From NCBI RefSeq assembly GCF_013618475.1, contig NZ_JABJVN010000001.1:868001-932000 (forward strand): a stretch of DNA of 64,000 bases, written 5' to 3'. The translations under genes and the position numbers were made by a program. Under the pieces are notes generated by a model that saw nothing but the letters and a program-made list of their open reading frames with translations, searched no databases and was not told the DNA's origin. Below are positions 26,977 through 36,655 of the stretch, in pieces. The stretch's first letter is position 1. Each line of letters opens with the position of its first letter. This stretch comes from Saccharibacillus deserti (GTDB lineage Bacteria > Bacillota > Bacilli > Paenibacillales > Paenibacillaceae).

Positions 26977-29415
26977 ATGAGTCAAGCGAAAAGTTCGAAT
27001 TTGGGGTATCCGAGAATCGGCGAGAAACGGGAATGGAAAAAACTGCTGGAGGCGCATTGGTCCGGCAAGATCGACTCGGCCGAGCTGGAAAGCGAAACGA
27101 AAAAACTGCGGTTGGAGTACCTGAAAAAACAGCGCGACCTGCAAACGGAACTGATTCCGGTCGGCGATTTCTCGCTCTATGATCATGTACTCGACACGGC
27201 GTTCACCTTCGGCCTCGTTCCGCAGCGTTTTACCGGCGGAGCGAACACGGCTGCGCATGACGGTGACTGCGGCTGCGCGGCAGGCTCGCATGACGAAGAA
27301 GCGGCCGCATCGGCGGATGCCGGAACGAAAGTTTTCGCTCCGGACGGGAACGGCGCTTACGGCCTCGACGCTTACTTCGCCGTGGCCCGCGGAACCAAAG
27401 CGTTCGCCGCTTCACCGATGACCAAATGGTTCGATACGAACTACCATTATATCGTGCCGGAACTTCAGGGGCTGACACCGAAGCTCACGGTTAACCGCCC
27501 GCTGGCTTTTTACCTTGAAGCGAAGGAAGAGCTTGGGATCGACGGCAAACCGGTCATCGTAGGACCGCTCACGCTGCTCAAACTCGCACGCGGCATCGAA
27601 GAAGGCAAATTCGATGCGCTGCTGGATCAACTCATTCCGCTGTATGCCCAAGTCTTGAAAGAATTGAGCGAAGCCGGAGCTGCATGGGTACAGATCGACG
27701 AGCCGATTCTCGTACTGGAGACAAGCGACGAAGATATCGCCCGTCTCAACAAAGTTTATGCCGCTTTCCGCGCCGCGGCGCCGGAACTGAACATCCTGCT
27801 GCAGACGTACTTCGAATCGGTATCGCGCTACGAAGAAATCGTGCAGCTGCCGGTACAGGCGATCGGTCTCGACTTCGTGCATGACCGGGGCCGCAACCTT
27901 GCCGCTCTCGAGCAGCACGGTTTCCCGCAGGACAAAATCCTCGGTGCCGGCGTGATCGACGGCCGCAACATCTGGCGTTCGGATCTGCAGGTGAAACTTG
28001 ATCTGCTGGGACGGATCCAGCAGGCCGCACAGCCGAAAGAATTGTTCGTGCAGCCTTCGTCGAGCCTGCTGCATGTACCGGTTACGACCCGCAGCGAACA
28101 GGCGCTCGAGAGCAAGATCCGCGACGGCCTGAGCTTCGCCGACGAGAAACTGACGGAAATCGCCGTATTGGTCAAAGCGCTGAACGAAGGCGCCGAAGCG
28201 GTGGGTGCCGAAATCTCCGAGAGCGTAAATGCCGTTGCCGCGCTGAACGCTTCCCCGGAACGCAATGACGAATCGGTCCGCGACGCGCTGGGCAAGCTGG
28301 ACGCACGCCGTCCGGAGAGACGCTCTCCTTATGCGGTGCGCCGCGACGTACAGGCGAAGCACTGGCCGCTGCCGCTGCTGCCGACGACGACAATCGGCAG
28401 TCTGCCGCAGACGACGGAAGTTCGCCAAGCCCGCAGCAAATGGAAAAAAGGCGAGTGGAACGAAGAGCAGTACGTGGAATTCCTGCATGCCGAAACGGAA
28501 CGCTGGATCCGGATTCAAGAAGAGATCGGTATCGACGTGCTGGTGCACGGCGAATTCGAACGCAACGACATGGTCGAATACTTCGGCGAGCAGCTGGCCG
28601 GATTCACCACTTCGGGCTTCGCCTGGGTACAGTCGTACGGTTCGCGCTGCGTGAAGCCGCCGATCCTGTACGGGGACGTGAAGCTGCTCAGCCCGATGAC
28701 GGTGACGGAAAGCGCCTATGCGCAGTCGCTGACCGACAAGCCGGTCAAAGGCATGCTGACCGGTCCGATCACGATCTATAATTGGTCGTTCGTCCGCGAC
28801 GATCTGCCGCGTTCCGTCGTGCAGAACCAGATCGCGCTGGCGCTTCGCTCCGAAGTAAACGCGCTGGAAGAAGCGGGTATCGGCATGATCCAGGTCGACG
28901 AACCTGCGCTGCGCGAAGGTCTGCCGCTCAAAGCCGAAGACTGGCAGTCGTATCTGGATGATGCGGTCTACGCCTTCCGCGCTTCGACGACAAGCGTACA
29001 GGATGAGACGCAGATCCATACCCATATGTGCTATGCGGAGTTCGGCGATATCATTCAGGCGATCTCCGATCTCGACGCCGACGTGATCTCGATCGAAGCG
29101 GCGCGCAGCCACGGCGATCTGGTGACCGCATTCGAAGACGGCACCTACGACAAAGGCATCGGCCTTGGCGTATTCGATATCCACAGCCCGCGTCTGCCGG
29201 AGCAGTCCGAGATCGAATCGATCGCACAGCGTGCGCTGGAAGTGCTCGATCCGGCCCAGTTCTGGATCAACCCGGACTGCGGCCTCAAGACTCGCCGCGA
29301 AGAAGAGGTCATTCCTTCTCTCAAAACGATGGTGGCTTCCGCGGTCGCCCTGCGCGAACAGTTCGCGAAGGCCGGAGCGGCAGGAGGCGCCGGAGCAGTC
29401 GGCGGCAGCATCTAA
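26977..29415 (+). CDS. metE: Cobalamin-independent methionine synthase MetE
   Basis: An 812-residue enzyme that transfers the methyl group of 5-methyltetrahydropteroyl-triglutamate to homocysteine, making methionine without B12. The N-terminus [17 protein letters not shown] and the C-terminal zinc ligands are present: His and Cys in THMCYAEF, Glu in [11 protein letters not shown] and Cys in NPDCGLKTR. It is about 50 residues longer than usual. Most of the excess is an insert near residues 88-126 that is rich in Asp, Glu, Ala and contains DCGC. ATG 26977 follows GAGAGGAAG. The stop overlaps the start of the yitJ-like gene. Confidence 0.96.
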   Translation: MSQAKSSNLGYPRIGEKREWKKLLEAHWSGKIDSAELESETKKLRLEYLKKQRDLQTELIPVGDFSLYDHVLDTAFTFGLVPQRFTGGANTAAHDGDCGCAAGSHDEEAAASADAGTKVFAPDGNGAYGLDAYFAVARGTKAFAASPMTKWFDTNYHYIVPELQGLTPKLTVNRPLAFYLEAKEELGIDGKPVIVGPLTLLKLARGIEEGKFDALLDQLIPLYAQVLKELSEAGAAWVQIDEPILVLETSDEDIARLNKVYAAFRAAAPELNILLQTYFESVSRYEEIVQLPVQAIGLDFVHDRGRNLAALEQHGFPQDKILGAGVIDGRNIWRSDLQVKLDLLGRIQQAAQPKELFVQPSSSLLHVPVTTRSEQALESKIRDGLSFADEKLTEIAVLVKALNEGAEAVGAEISESVNAVAALNASPERNDESVRDALGKLDARRPERRSPYAVRRDVQAKHWPLPLLPTTTIGSLPQTTEVRQARSKWKKGEWNEEQYVEFLHAETERWIRIQEEIGIDVLVHGEFERNDMVEYFGEQLAGFTTSGFAWVQSYGSRCVKPPILYGDVKLLSPMTVTESAYAQSLTDKPVKGMLTGPITIYNWSFVRDDLPRSVVQNQIALALRSEVNALEEAGIGMIQVDEPALREGLPLKAEDWQSYLDDAVYAFRASTTSVQDETQIHTHMCYAEFGDIIQAISDLDADVISIEAARSHGDLVTAFEDGTYDKGIGLGVFDIHSPRLPEQSEIESIAQRALEVLDPAQFWINPDCGLKTRREEEVIPSLKTMVASAVALREQFAKAGAAGGAGAVGGSI

Positions 29416-31322
29416 TGGGCCTGCTCGACGAACTGCGAACAAGAGTCCTCGTCGCCGACGGCGCGATGGGCACGCTGCTGTACTTGAACGGCATCGACCG
29501 CTGTTTCGAAGAGCTGAACCTGACACGGCCCGAGCAGGTACGCCAGATTCACCAGGCGTATCTCGGCGCAGGCGCCGAAGTGATCCAGACCAATACGTAT
29601 GCGGCGAACGACCACAAGCTGAAGCGTTATAATCTGGAATACGAGCTGGAAGCGATCAACCGGGCGGGGGCCCGGTTGGCCCGTTCGGCCGCGGAAGGAA
29701 CCAGCGCTTATGTGCTGGGTACGATCGGCGGCATTCGAAGCACGAAGCCGGGAGAAGTGACGCTTGGCGAGATCAAACGCAGCAACGAACGCCAGATCGA
29801 GTCTTTGCTCGGCGAAGGCGTGGACGGGCTGCTGCTCGAGACGTTCTACGATCCGGAAGAACTGCGGGCCACGCTTGCGCTGGCACGGCAGAAGACCGAT
29901 CTGCCGATCGTCGCACAGGTATCGACCCAGGATTCGGGATTTCTGCAGGACGGCAGCACGCTGACCGAGATGTTTGCGATTCTCGAAGGACTCGGTGCGG
30001 ATGTCGTCGGTCTCAACTGCCGGCTCGGTCCGTTCCATATGACCCGTTACCTCAAGCAGGTCCCGCTTCCCAAGCATGCGTTTCTGTCGGCCTACCCGAA
30101 CGCGGGTCTGCCGGAGTATAACGAAGGGCGTCTGCGCTATCGTTCGGGAGCCGATTACTTCGGCCGCAGCGCGCTGGAACTGCGCGGAGAAGGCGTTCGC
30201 CTGATCGGCGGCTGCTGCGGGACCACGCCGGAGCATGTCGCGGCCATGGTGGAAGCGGTCAAAGGCGCGGCTCCGATCACGGAGAAGATAACGGAACGGT
30301 CTACGGATACGGACCCCGTTCCGTTCGGCCGGATCGAAGTCCGGGAGAAAGCCGAAGAGTTGTCCGGTTCGGAAGACGGTCCGCCTGCCGAGATTCCGTT
30401 CCACACGGCCGCTGCCGCCAAAGACCATTCGGTTATTGTCGAACTCGACCCGCCGCGTACCCTGCGGACGGAAGGATTCTTCAAAGGCGTGCAGGCGCTC
30501 AAGGAAGCGGGGATCGACGCGCTGACCATGGCCGACAACTCGCTGGCCAGCCCGCGGATCGCCAACGAATCGCTCGCTTCGGTCGTCAAGGAGAAATACG
30601 GGGTCAAGCCGCTTGTCCATGTCGCCTGCCGCGACCGGAACATGATCGGTCTGCAGTCGCATCTGATGGGGCTTGCCGCTTCCGGTATCAACCAGATGAT
30701 CGCGATTACCGGCGATCCGTCCAAGGTCGGCGACGTGCCGGGCGCGACTTCGGTCTACGATTACAATTCGTTCGATCTGATCAAGCTGTGCAAACAGTTC
30801 AACGAAGGCCGTCTGCCGTCGGGCCGTTCGCTGGGTCTTCGGGCCAACTTCTCCGTCGGCGCCGCTTTTGATCCCAATGGGCGTCATCTGGATAAAAGCG
30901 TGCAGCGCCTGGAGAAGAAGATTGCGGCCGGCGCGGATTACTTTATGACCCAGCCGGTCTACGACGAGCGCCGGATCGAAGAACTCTACCATGCGACCAA
31001 GCATTTGAAACAGCAGATCTTTATCGGCGTCATGCCGCTGATCAGTGCGCAGAATGCGGCTTTCCTGCATAACGAAGTGCCGGGAATCCGTCTGACGGAC
31101 GAAATCCTCGAGCGGATGCAGCGGCACGAACACGACAAGGAAGCCGCGATGCAAGAAGGCATGGCGATCTCGCGTTCGCTGATCGACGCTATCTTGGAAT
31201 ACTTCGGCGGCGTCTATATCATGACTCCGTTCCTGCGCTACGAGCAGTCGGCGGAGCTGACGCGGTACGTGCACGAAGCCGCGGCCAAGCGGGCGCTGAG
31301 CAAATCCCGGTTGGTCCAGTGA
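29415..31322 (+). CDS. yitJ: Bifunctional homocysteine S-methyltransferase / methylenetetrahydrofolate reductase (YitJ-like)
   Basis: A 635-residue fusion. Residues 1-290 are a zinc homocysteine methyltransferase domain, with Cys in VGLNCRLGP and the pair in IGGCCGTTPEH. After a linker, residues from about 345 are a MetF-type reductase (VIVELDPPRT, ITGDPSKVGD, YFMTQPVYD) that makes 5-methyl-THF. That product is the donor for MetE, encoded just upstream, so the two genes supply and use the same methyl group. The start overlaps the metE stop (TAATG), implying translational coupling. No B12 domain is present. Confidence 0.94.
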   Translation: MGLLDELRTRVLVADGAMGTLLYLNGIDRCFEELNLTRPEQVRQIHQAYLGAGAEVIQTNTYAANDHKLKRYNLEYELEAINRAGARLARSAAEGTSAYVLGTIGGIRSTKPGEVTLGEIKRSNERQIESLLGEGVDGLLLETFYDPEELRATLALARQKTDLPIVAQVSTQDSGFLQDGSTLTEMFAILEGLGADVVGLNCRLGPFHMTRYLKQVPLPKHAFLSAYPNAGLPEYNEGRLRYRSGADYFGRSALELRGEGVRLIGGCCGTTPEHVAAMVEAVKGAAPITEKITERSTDTDPVPFGRIEVREKAEELSGSEDGPPAEIPFHTAAAAKDHSVIVELDPPRTLRTEGFFKGVQALKEAGIDALTMADNSLASPRIANESLASVVKEKYGVKPLVHVACRDRNMIGLQSHLMGLAASGINQMIAITGDPSKVGDVPGATSVYDYNSFDLIKLCKQFNEGRLPSGRSLGLRANFSVGAAFDPNGRHLDKSVQRLEKKIAAGADYFMTQPVYDERRIEELYHATKHLKQQIFIGVMPLISAQNAAFLHNEVPGIRLTDEILERMQRHEHDKEAAMQEGMAISRSLIDAILEYFGGVYIMTPFLRYEQSAELTRYVHEAAAKRALSKSRLVQ

Positions 31323-31353
31323 ATGGATCGACGTTTTTTCTATCCCTATCCTC

Positions 31354-31407
31354 AAAAAAAGCTTTCCGAACCGTCTGCCGAGGCAGATGGACGGAAAGCT
31401 TTTTATT
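31354..31407. terminator. Bidirectional terminator between yitJ and the CBS gene
   Basis: AGCTTTCCG pairs with CGGAAAGCT and CGTCTGCC with GGCAGATG inside it. An A run precedes and a T run follows, so it can end both converging transcripts. Confidence 0.9.
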
Positions 31408-31442
31408 TGGTGCGTAAGCTTACTTTTATCTGGGTCAAGGTG

Positions 31443-31847
31443 CTAGTCCATGATCCCGTCGTTGTAATAATTGATAATGTCCCGGCGCCGGATAATGCCG
31501 AGGAAGATGCCTTCATGGTCGGTGACCGGAACGAAGTTCTGATCGGCCGCGAGCGTCAGCATGTCTTCCATATCCGCGTCGATCACGACCGATTCGTTGT
31601 GCCGGTACAGCTTGATGCTGCTCAGCGGCACTTCGGCCATTGTCGACAAATCGAAATTGAACGTATGCTTGAGCTTCCAGAGCAGGTCGCCTTCGGACAG
31701 AGTGCCGACATAACGTCCCGTTTCATCGATGATCGGAACCGCAGAATAATGATTTTCTTCCAGCAAATCCATTGCTTCCATCATGGTAGCGGAAGAAGGG
31801 ATATACTTGACCTTGTCTTTGGACAGCAGAAAGCGTGAAACTTCCAT
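31443..31847 (-). CDS. CBS-pair domain protein
   Basis: A 134-residue protein made of two CBS motifs (first around PSSATMMEAMDLLEENHYSAVPIIDETGRYVGTLSEGDLL, second around VIDADMEDMLTLAADQNFVPVTD). CBS pairs bind adenosine ligands; the stand-alone Bacillus protein YkuL/CbpB binds c-di-AMP, and this protein may be similar, though that is inference. I start at ATG 31847, 11 bases after AAGGAG; a GTG at 31859 overlaps the ribosome site. It is convergent with yitJ and shares its terminator. Confidence 0.85.
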   Translation of the reverse strand: MEVSRFLLSKDKVKYIPSSATMMEAMDLLEENHYSAVPIIDETGRYVGTLSEGDLLWKLKHTFNFDLSTMAEVPLSSIKLYRHNESVVIDADMEDMLTLAADQNFVPVTDHEGIFLGIIRRRDIINYYNDGIMD

Positions 31848-32045
31848 ATATGTATACACTCCTTAAGCGTCTTATTTCCGAAACCCTCATCTCTATTAAA
31901 ACATAGTTGAAGGCTTTTTTGAACGCTTGGCGGGTTATACGACAAAAGCGTAACTATTTCGCGAGGCGCTGCGTTTATCCGGTGAATATCGGATAGACAA
32001 ATCCGTTCCGAAAAAAGGTCTGCCGAAAGAGGGAGAGAAGCCGGT

Positions 32046-32321
32046 ATGTCGAACCTCTCTTTGTCCCTATTGAGTATTCGCAAGAAACGGCGTGAAGGAT
32101 ATCCTTGTACATTCGAGTACGGGGATTTTATGATCGACGGACTGCGGCTGTACGATCGAGTGCTGCAGCAGTACTCCAATCTTGACGATATAAGCTGTCT
32201 CGGATTCGGGGCGGAAGCGTTTCGGCGCAAACAAATCGAGAAGCTGCTGCTGATCGGGAATGTTCCGCATACGGACTCGGCGGTTTTCATTGGCCGGCAT
32301 CGGCAGAATGAACTGCTTTGA
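32046..32321 (+). CDS. Small hypothetical protein
   Basis: A possible 91-residue protein that I do not recognise. It has an acceptable ribosome site (GAGGGAGAG) before ATG 32046 and a protein-like composition with mixed hydrophobic and charged residues (FMIDGLRLYDRVLQQ, KQIEKLLLIGNV). Longer open frames exist on the opposite strand over the same DNA, but they are Cys/Arg-rich and lack a ribosome site. No signal peptide or membrane segment is seen. It lies alone between the divergent CBS gene and a lipoprotein gene. Confidence 0.45.
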   Translation: MSNLSLSLLSIRKKRREGYPCTFEYGDFMIDGLRLYDRVLQQYSNLDDISCLGFGAEAFRRKQIEKLLLIGNVPHTDSAVFIGRHRQNELL

Positions 32322-32478
32322 ACGACAGACACAGCGGCAACGATCAGCGGAATGTAAATTTTGCGTTAAACAATGAAAGAACCCGTCTGTTCCACTCAAG
32401 GCTCGGATAAAATATAAACAGGAACCTGTCTGTACGTCTAGGAATTCCAGGGCAATTCGAGCCGGGAGGAAAACGAAC

Positions 32479-33366
32479 ATGAATAAATCGATGACCAAAA
32501 GCAACTTTAGCGCCGTATCCGGTTTGCTGCTCATGCTCACGGCATGCGGTACCGAAAATTCTGCCGAAGGCATATCTCCGCAGAGCAGGCCCGCCGCCGC
32601 TTCCGCTGTGCAGAATACGGATATGCCGGTGCCGTCCGCGGAAGAACTGCTGAAGCTGGCCGAAGCCGCAAGCCGTGAAGTGACCGGCTACAAGCTGCAT
32701 ACCGACCGGGAAGAGCATGTCATGACCGCTCCGGACGGCAGCCCTGATGCCCATTACCGGATTGTGACAAAACTGACCCTTAATCCTCTTGCCGCTTACC
32801 GCGAACTGGATCTTCTGCAGGAAGGCGATGAGCCGAAGCAGCCGCTTAAACGTTATGTCGGCGAGGAAGCCGTATATAGCGCTTACCGGGAGACCGGTTG
32901 GGTAAAAGAGAAGCGGGAAGATCTGCCGGCAACGCTCGAAAATCTGCGAGGGGCCGTAGATTTGCCGCAGCAGCTGCAAGCTTTGGCGGAGGCGGGCGGC
33001 GACAGAAGCGTTGCTGTGCAAAACGGGAACCCGCTGTTGACAGTCGTGCTGGAAGGTAATGAAAAGCGTGAAATCGCCGAGCAGTATATGCGGCAGTCCG
33101 ACGATTCCCTTCCCCGCATGCAGGGGAATATTTCCAGATGGGACGTTCATCGACTTGAAGTAAGCTACGAATTCGACCGGACAAGCCTGCTGCCCGTTTC
33201 AAGTACGGTGAAGTTCGAATTGGCGATTCCGGAAGACGCCGAATTGCAGCCGGGAGCGCAAAGAAAATTCAATATGCGGGCCGATTATTCGGACTACAAC
33301 AAGATCGACAGGATCGAAATTCCTGCGGAAGTTATACAGCAGGCAGGCGGTTCGGAAGAACCGTAA
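32479..33366 (+). CDS. DUF6612-like lipoprotein, second copy
   Basis: A 295-residue lipoprotein with lipobox LTAC after a hydrophobic signal region. It is a paralogue of the 20014-20904 protein: both run SAEELLKLAEAAS(R/K)E-x-x-x-Y after the linker, share the LNPLAAYRE / VDPISAYQQ and EEAVYSAYRETGW / KDAIYTGMDDQW steps, and end in a KIDRIEIP(A/K)EV segment. The linker here is short and lacks the PAAET repeats. The fold resembles LolA/LppX lipid-binding lipoproteins; the ligand is unknown. ATG 32479 is preceded by GGGAGG. Confidence 0.8.
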   Translation: MNKSMTKSNFSAVSGLLLMLTACGTENSAEGISPQSRPAAASAVQNTDMPVPSAEELLKLAEAASREVTGYKLHTDREEHVMTAPDGSPDAHYRIVTKLTLNPLAAYRELDLLQEGDEPKQPLKRYVGEEAVYSAYRETGWVKEKREDLPATLENLRGAVDLPQQLQALAEAGGDRSVAVQNGNPLLTVVLEGNEKREIAEQYMRQSDDSLPRMQGNISRWDVHRLEVSYEFDRTSLLPVSSTVKFELAIPEDAELQPGAQRKFNMRADYSDYNKIDRIEIPAEVIQQAGGSEEP

Positions 33367-33526
33367 CCGGCAAACGAAGGAGCTGGACGGAGATGTCCGG
33401 AAATACGCGGACAGTTTCTCGGGTTTTCAGGATCGGCTGCTGGCAGAACGGGGATACTGGCTTCGTTTCATCCGCGCCGTCCCGAATACGAGCGTGACTT
33501 GACGCAGGGCAGTCCGTTTTCCGGAC

Positions 33527-33568
33527 AAAAAGATCGTGTTCCCGATAAAAAGGAACACGATCTTTTTT
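33527..33568. terminator. Bidirectional terminator between the lipoprotein and pucR
   Basis: A 12-base perfect stem AGATCGTGTTCC/GGAACACGATCT has A-runs before it and T-runs after it, so it serves both converging genes. Confidence 0.93.
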
Positions 33569-33579
33569 ATGGACCGCCT

Positions 33580-35214
33580 TCATTTCTCCGACAGTCCGCC
33601 TTCCGGCAGCAGTGCCTTGATCCGGAACGCCATGCGCAGTCGCAGCGTTTCTTCCGGGTCTTTCAGGCTTCGGCCGATAATCTCTTCGCATTTTTCGAGC
33701 CGGTAGATGACCGTATTGCGATGGATGTACAGCCTTTTGGCCGTCTCCGCGAGCTGACAGTGCGTCTCCAGATAAACGGACAGCGTCTGCAGCAGCATCT
33801 GATGGTCTTTGAGCGTCTCGTCGGTGAAGCCCTGCATGGTGTCGGCATAAAATTTGTACAGATGTTCATACGGGATCATGCGCAGAATTTCGGGAACTTC
33901 TTTGGGCTGGTACAGTTCGATGAACTTGGACTTGCCGGCCATGCCGCCGAAATACAGCGCTTCGTTCGCTTCTTTGTAGGAGACGGGAACATGTACAAGC
34001 GGCTGGGCGTAGCTGCTGAAGCCGAACGACAGCTCCGAGGCGTCATGCGCCGCGATCCGATGCTGCAGCCGCCCCAGCAGGGCGACAAAAGACGGCTCGA
34101 CCATTTTCCATTCTTCGGCAAGCGGCATCAGCAGGACATAGGCGCGGTCATGGATAAACAGATGAACCGGATGGGGAAAGTGAACCAGCTCGGCTTCGAG
34201 ATGTTCGGCGATCCGGTCCTGCTCGGCTTTGTATTGGACGAACGAAGTCGTTTTGTCCGTGCCGCCGAGTTTGCCGACCGCGCAGATGTAACGCTGGTCG
34301 CCGGACAGTCCGAACTCCCGTCCGCGGCTCGCGATCTCTTCGCTGCCCGAGAAGGCTCCGCCGATGAAGTTGGCAAAAAATTCGTTCTGGATGCGGCGTC
34401 GGTTCTGTTTAAGCGCATTCTCTTTCATTAGTTCGAACGCGATGACGTTGGTAGCCTGCTCAATCGTGAGGATACCCGAACGGTCGGAAAGCGGTAGCGT
34501 ACCGGCGATACACAAATAATGGAGCTGCTTATGCGTATAGACCGGAAACAGGGTCAGCGTCTCGCGGCCGCCGTCGAGCAGGGAAAAAGCGGAGAAAACC
34601 GAAGGCGACGCGTGGAATCGGCTTCCTCCGGTGAGCAGCGCTTCCAGTCTGCCTGCGGTGGACGCATGCGGAAAGCGGCCGAACAGGGGCTGAAGATAGG
34701 GACCGAGCAGCAGAACGGGCAGGTGCAGCAGAGCGGACAGCTGGTCCAGCAGTTTGGGGATGCCCTGCCCGCTCATGATCTGCTGGGTGAACTGCCGATG
34801 CGTCTGCATGGCGTTATGCAGTTCCGTTGTCCGCACATCGAGGATACGGCTCAGGGACTTGTTGACGATATCGCCAAGCGAAGGCTCGGGCGGAAGCTCC
34901 AGCAGCGGCAGATTCAGTTCGTCCGCAAGCTGCGCCGCCGTTTCCGGGATACGGCCCAGGTAGCGCTTGCTTTTGATGCCGAGCGCGGCGCATTCCTGAC
35001 GTCCCATTTCCCGGATCAGTTCGAGCAGGGAAGGCAGATCGTCTTTGAAATGAAAAGCGGTGGTAATGAGCAGTTCGTTTTTTTTCAAATACGGAATGAT
35101 ATCCGGAGCGTCCATCATATTCACGGTCAGCACTTCCCGATTCAAGCCTTTTGCTCCCGCGGCGATGGCAGTTCCGTCAAATACGGGCAGTTTCAACAGG
35201 TCATCCAATTTCAT
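33580..35214 (-). CDS. pucR: PucR family regulator of purine catabolism
   Basis: A 544-residue regulator with an N-terminal PucR sensing domain (LDDLLKLPVFDGTAIAAG), a middle degenerate-GGDEF-like region and a C-terminal helix-turn-helix (CQLAETAKRLYIHRNTVIYRLEKCEEIIG). B. subtilis PucR senses allantoin-pathway intermediates and controls the puc genes. It is divergent from allC. Near its start, CTTTAGTTAA (35227-35236) differs at one position from the PucR-box core CNTTGGTTAA as I remember it. The AT-rich 170-base gap probably holds both divergent promoters. Confidence 0.9.
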   Translation of the reverse strand: MKLDDLLKLPVFDGTAIAAGAKGLNREVLTVNMMDAPDIIPYLKKNELLITTAFHFKDDLPSLLELIREMGRQECAALGIKSKRYLGRIPETAAQLADELNLPLLELPPEPSLGDIVNKSLSRILDVRTTELHNAMQTHRQFTQQIMSGQGIPKLLDQLSALLHLPVLLLGPYLQPLFGRFPHASTAGRLEALLTGGSRFHASPSVFSAFSLLDGGRETLTLFPVYTHKQLHYLCIAGTLPLSDRSGILTIEQATNVIAFELMKENALKQNRRRIQNEFFANFIGGAFSGSEEIASRGREFGLSGDQRYICAVGKLGGTDKTTSFVQYKAEQDRIAEHLEAELVHFPHPVHLFIHDRAYVLLMPLAEEWKMVEPSFVALLGRLQHRIAAHDASELSFGFSSYAQPLVHVPVSYKEANEALYFGGMAGKSKFIELYQPKEVPEILRMIPYEHLYKFYADTMQGFTDETLKDHQMLLQTLSVYLETHCQLAETAKRLYIHRNTVIYRLEKCEEIIGRSLKDPEETLRLRMAFRIKALLPEGGLSEK

Positions 35215-35384
35215 GATTTCGTGCCCCTTTAGTTAACATGTCCAACAAAATCACTGATTCTTCTACACTTCCGTGAATGCTTTCAGCGTTGTTTTATTCT
35301 ACAATGGATGAAACGGCTTTGCCAAGTTAATTAAACTAACACCGGTTGGAAAGCTTGAACTGACGGAATGGGGGAATTGCATTG

Positions 35385-36629
35385 ATGATTGAACAGCCGA
35401 AGCCGTCCGCCTTATCCGAGCAGGTCGAAAAAATGATCGATTGGCTGGCTGCGCATGGCGGAGGCCGGGAAGAAGGAGTTACCCGTCTGCTGTACGACCC
35501 GGCCTGGCGCTCCGCGCAGCGGGCAATCGAAGCGAAAATGGAAGAGATCGGGCTGCTGCCGCGTTACGACGACGCCGGAAATCTGTTCGGCCGGATGGCC
35601 GGCCGGGATCCCGAAGCGCGCGTGGTGCTGACCGGTTCGCATGTCGATACGGTGACGGGCGGCGGCAAATACGACGGCGCTTACGGCATCGTCGCCGCGC
35701 TGATCGCGGCGGAACACCTGCTTGCGCATCACGGAGCGCCGCTCAAGCCGATCGAAGTCGTCTCGCTGTGCGAAGAAGAAGGAAGCCGCTTCCCGATGAC
35801 CTACTGGGGTTCGGGCCACATCACCGGCGTGAAAAAAAGGGAAGACGCGGCCGGAATCGCGGACGCAAACGGCGTGCCGTTCGAAGAAGCGATGCGCGAA
35901 GCCGGTTTCGGATACGGCCTTCACCCCGAACCCAAACGGGGCGACCTGGACTGCTTTATCGAACTGCATATCGAGCAGGGCCAGATTCTGGAACGCGAAG
36001 GACAATCGATCGGTATCGTCAGCCATATCGTGGGCCAGCGCCGCTATGACATCACGGTAACAGGCGAGAGCAATCATGCCGGCACGACGCCGATGCGCTG
36101 GCGCCGGGATGCCATGTCTACCGCGGCGGAACTGATCCGCGTGCTGATGAACCGGGCGAACGCGGACCAAACGGGGCTGGTGGCCACCGTCGGCCGGATG
36201 GACGTCCAGCCCAATGTCGGCAACGTGATCGCCCGGGAAGTGACATTCAGCCTGGACGTGCGCCATGAAGACAGCGAGACGATCCGTGCTTTTTGCGAAG
36301 AGTGTTTCGGAGAATTCGGGGCGATCGCCGCAGCGCAGGGAACGAGTGTTGAGATTCGCAAGTGGATGGATGAAGAGCCGGTTGCGATGGACGCCGGACT
36401 GGGAACGGCCGCGGAATCTATTTTGCGGCAGCAGGGCATTGCGTACCGCCGGATGACGAGCGGAGCGGGCCACGATTCGCAGGTATTCGGCACCTTTTGT
36501 CCGACTGCGCTGCTATTCGTGCCGAGCCGCGGAGGCCTCAGCCATTCGCCTGCCGAGTTTACGGAGACGGAAGATCTGGAACGCGGCGTAAAGCTGCTGA
36601 TCGACCTGCTGTACAAGCTGGCTTATTGA
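35385..36629 (+). CDS. allC: Allantoate amidohydrolase (M20/ArgE-type zinc hydrolase)
   Basis: A 414-residue member of the Zn-dependent hydantoinase/carbamoylase family, which hydrolyses allantoate to ureidoglycine, CO2 and ammonia. Metal ligands are visible in GSHVDTV, GGKYDGAYG, CEEEGSRF, ELHIEQG and RGGLSHSPAEF. Other family members act on carbamoyl-amino acids, but the allantoinase, PucG and PucR neighbours favour allantoate. ATG 35385 is used; a TTG sits directly before it. The next gene follows after 26 bases. Confidence 0.88.
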   Translation: MIEQPKPSALSEQVEKMIDWLAAHGGGREEGVTRLLYDPAWRSAQRAIEAKMEEIGLLPRYDDAGNLFGRMAGRDPEARVVLTGSHVDTVTGGGKYDGAYGIVAALIAAEHLLAHHGAPLKPIEVVSLCEEEGSRFPMTYWGSGHITGVKKREDAAGIADANGVPFEEAMREAGFGYGLHPEPKRGDLDCFIELHIEQGQILEREGQSIGIVSHIVGQRRYDITVTGESNHAGTTPMRWRRDAMSTAAELIRVLMNRANADQTGLVATVGRMDVQPNVGNVIAREVTFSLDVRHEDSETIRAFCEECFGEFGAIAAAQGTSVEIRKWMDEEPVAMDAGLGTAAESILRQQGIAYRRMTSGAGHDSQVFGTFCPTALLFVPSRGGLSHSPAEFTETEDLERGVKLLIDLLYKLAY

Positions 36630-36655
36630 ACGATAATCGAGGAGGACGACGATAC

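Noticed and set aside
27412-31355. Two long minus-strand frames across metE and yitJ
   Set aside because: Both are shadows of well-defined enzymes and have no recognisable domains.
33392-33499. Short ORF after the second DUF6612 lipoprotein
   Set aside because: About 34 codons with only a partial ribosome site and no protein-like features; probably chance.
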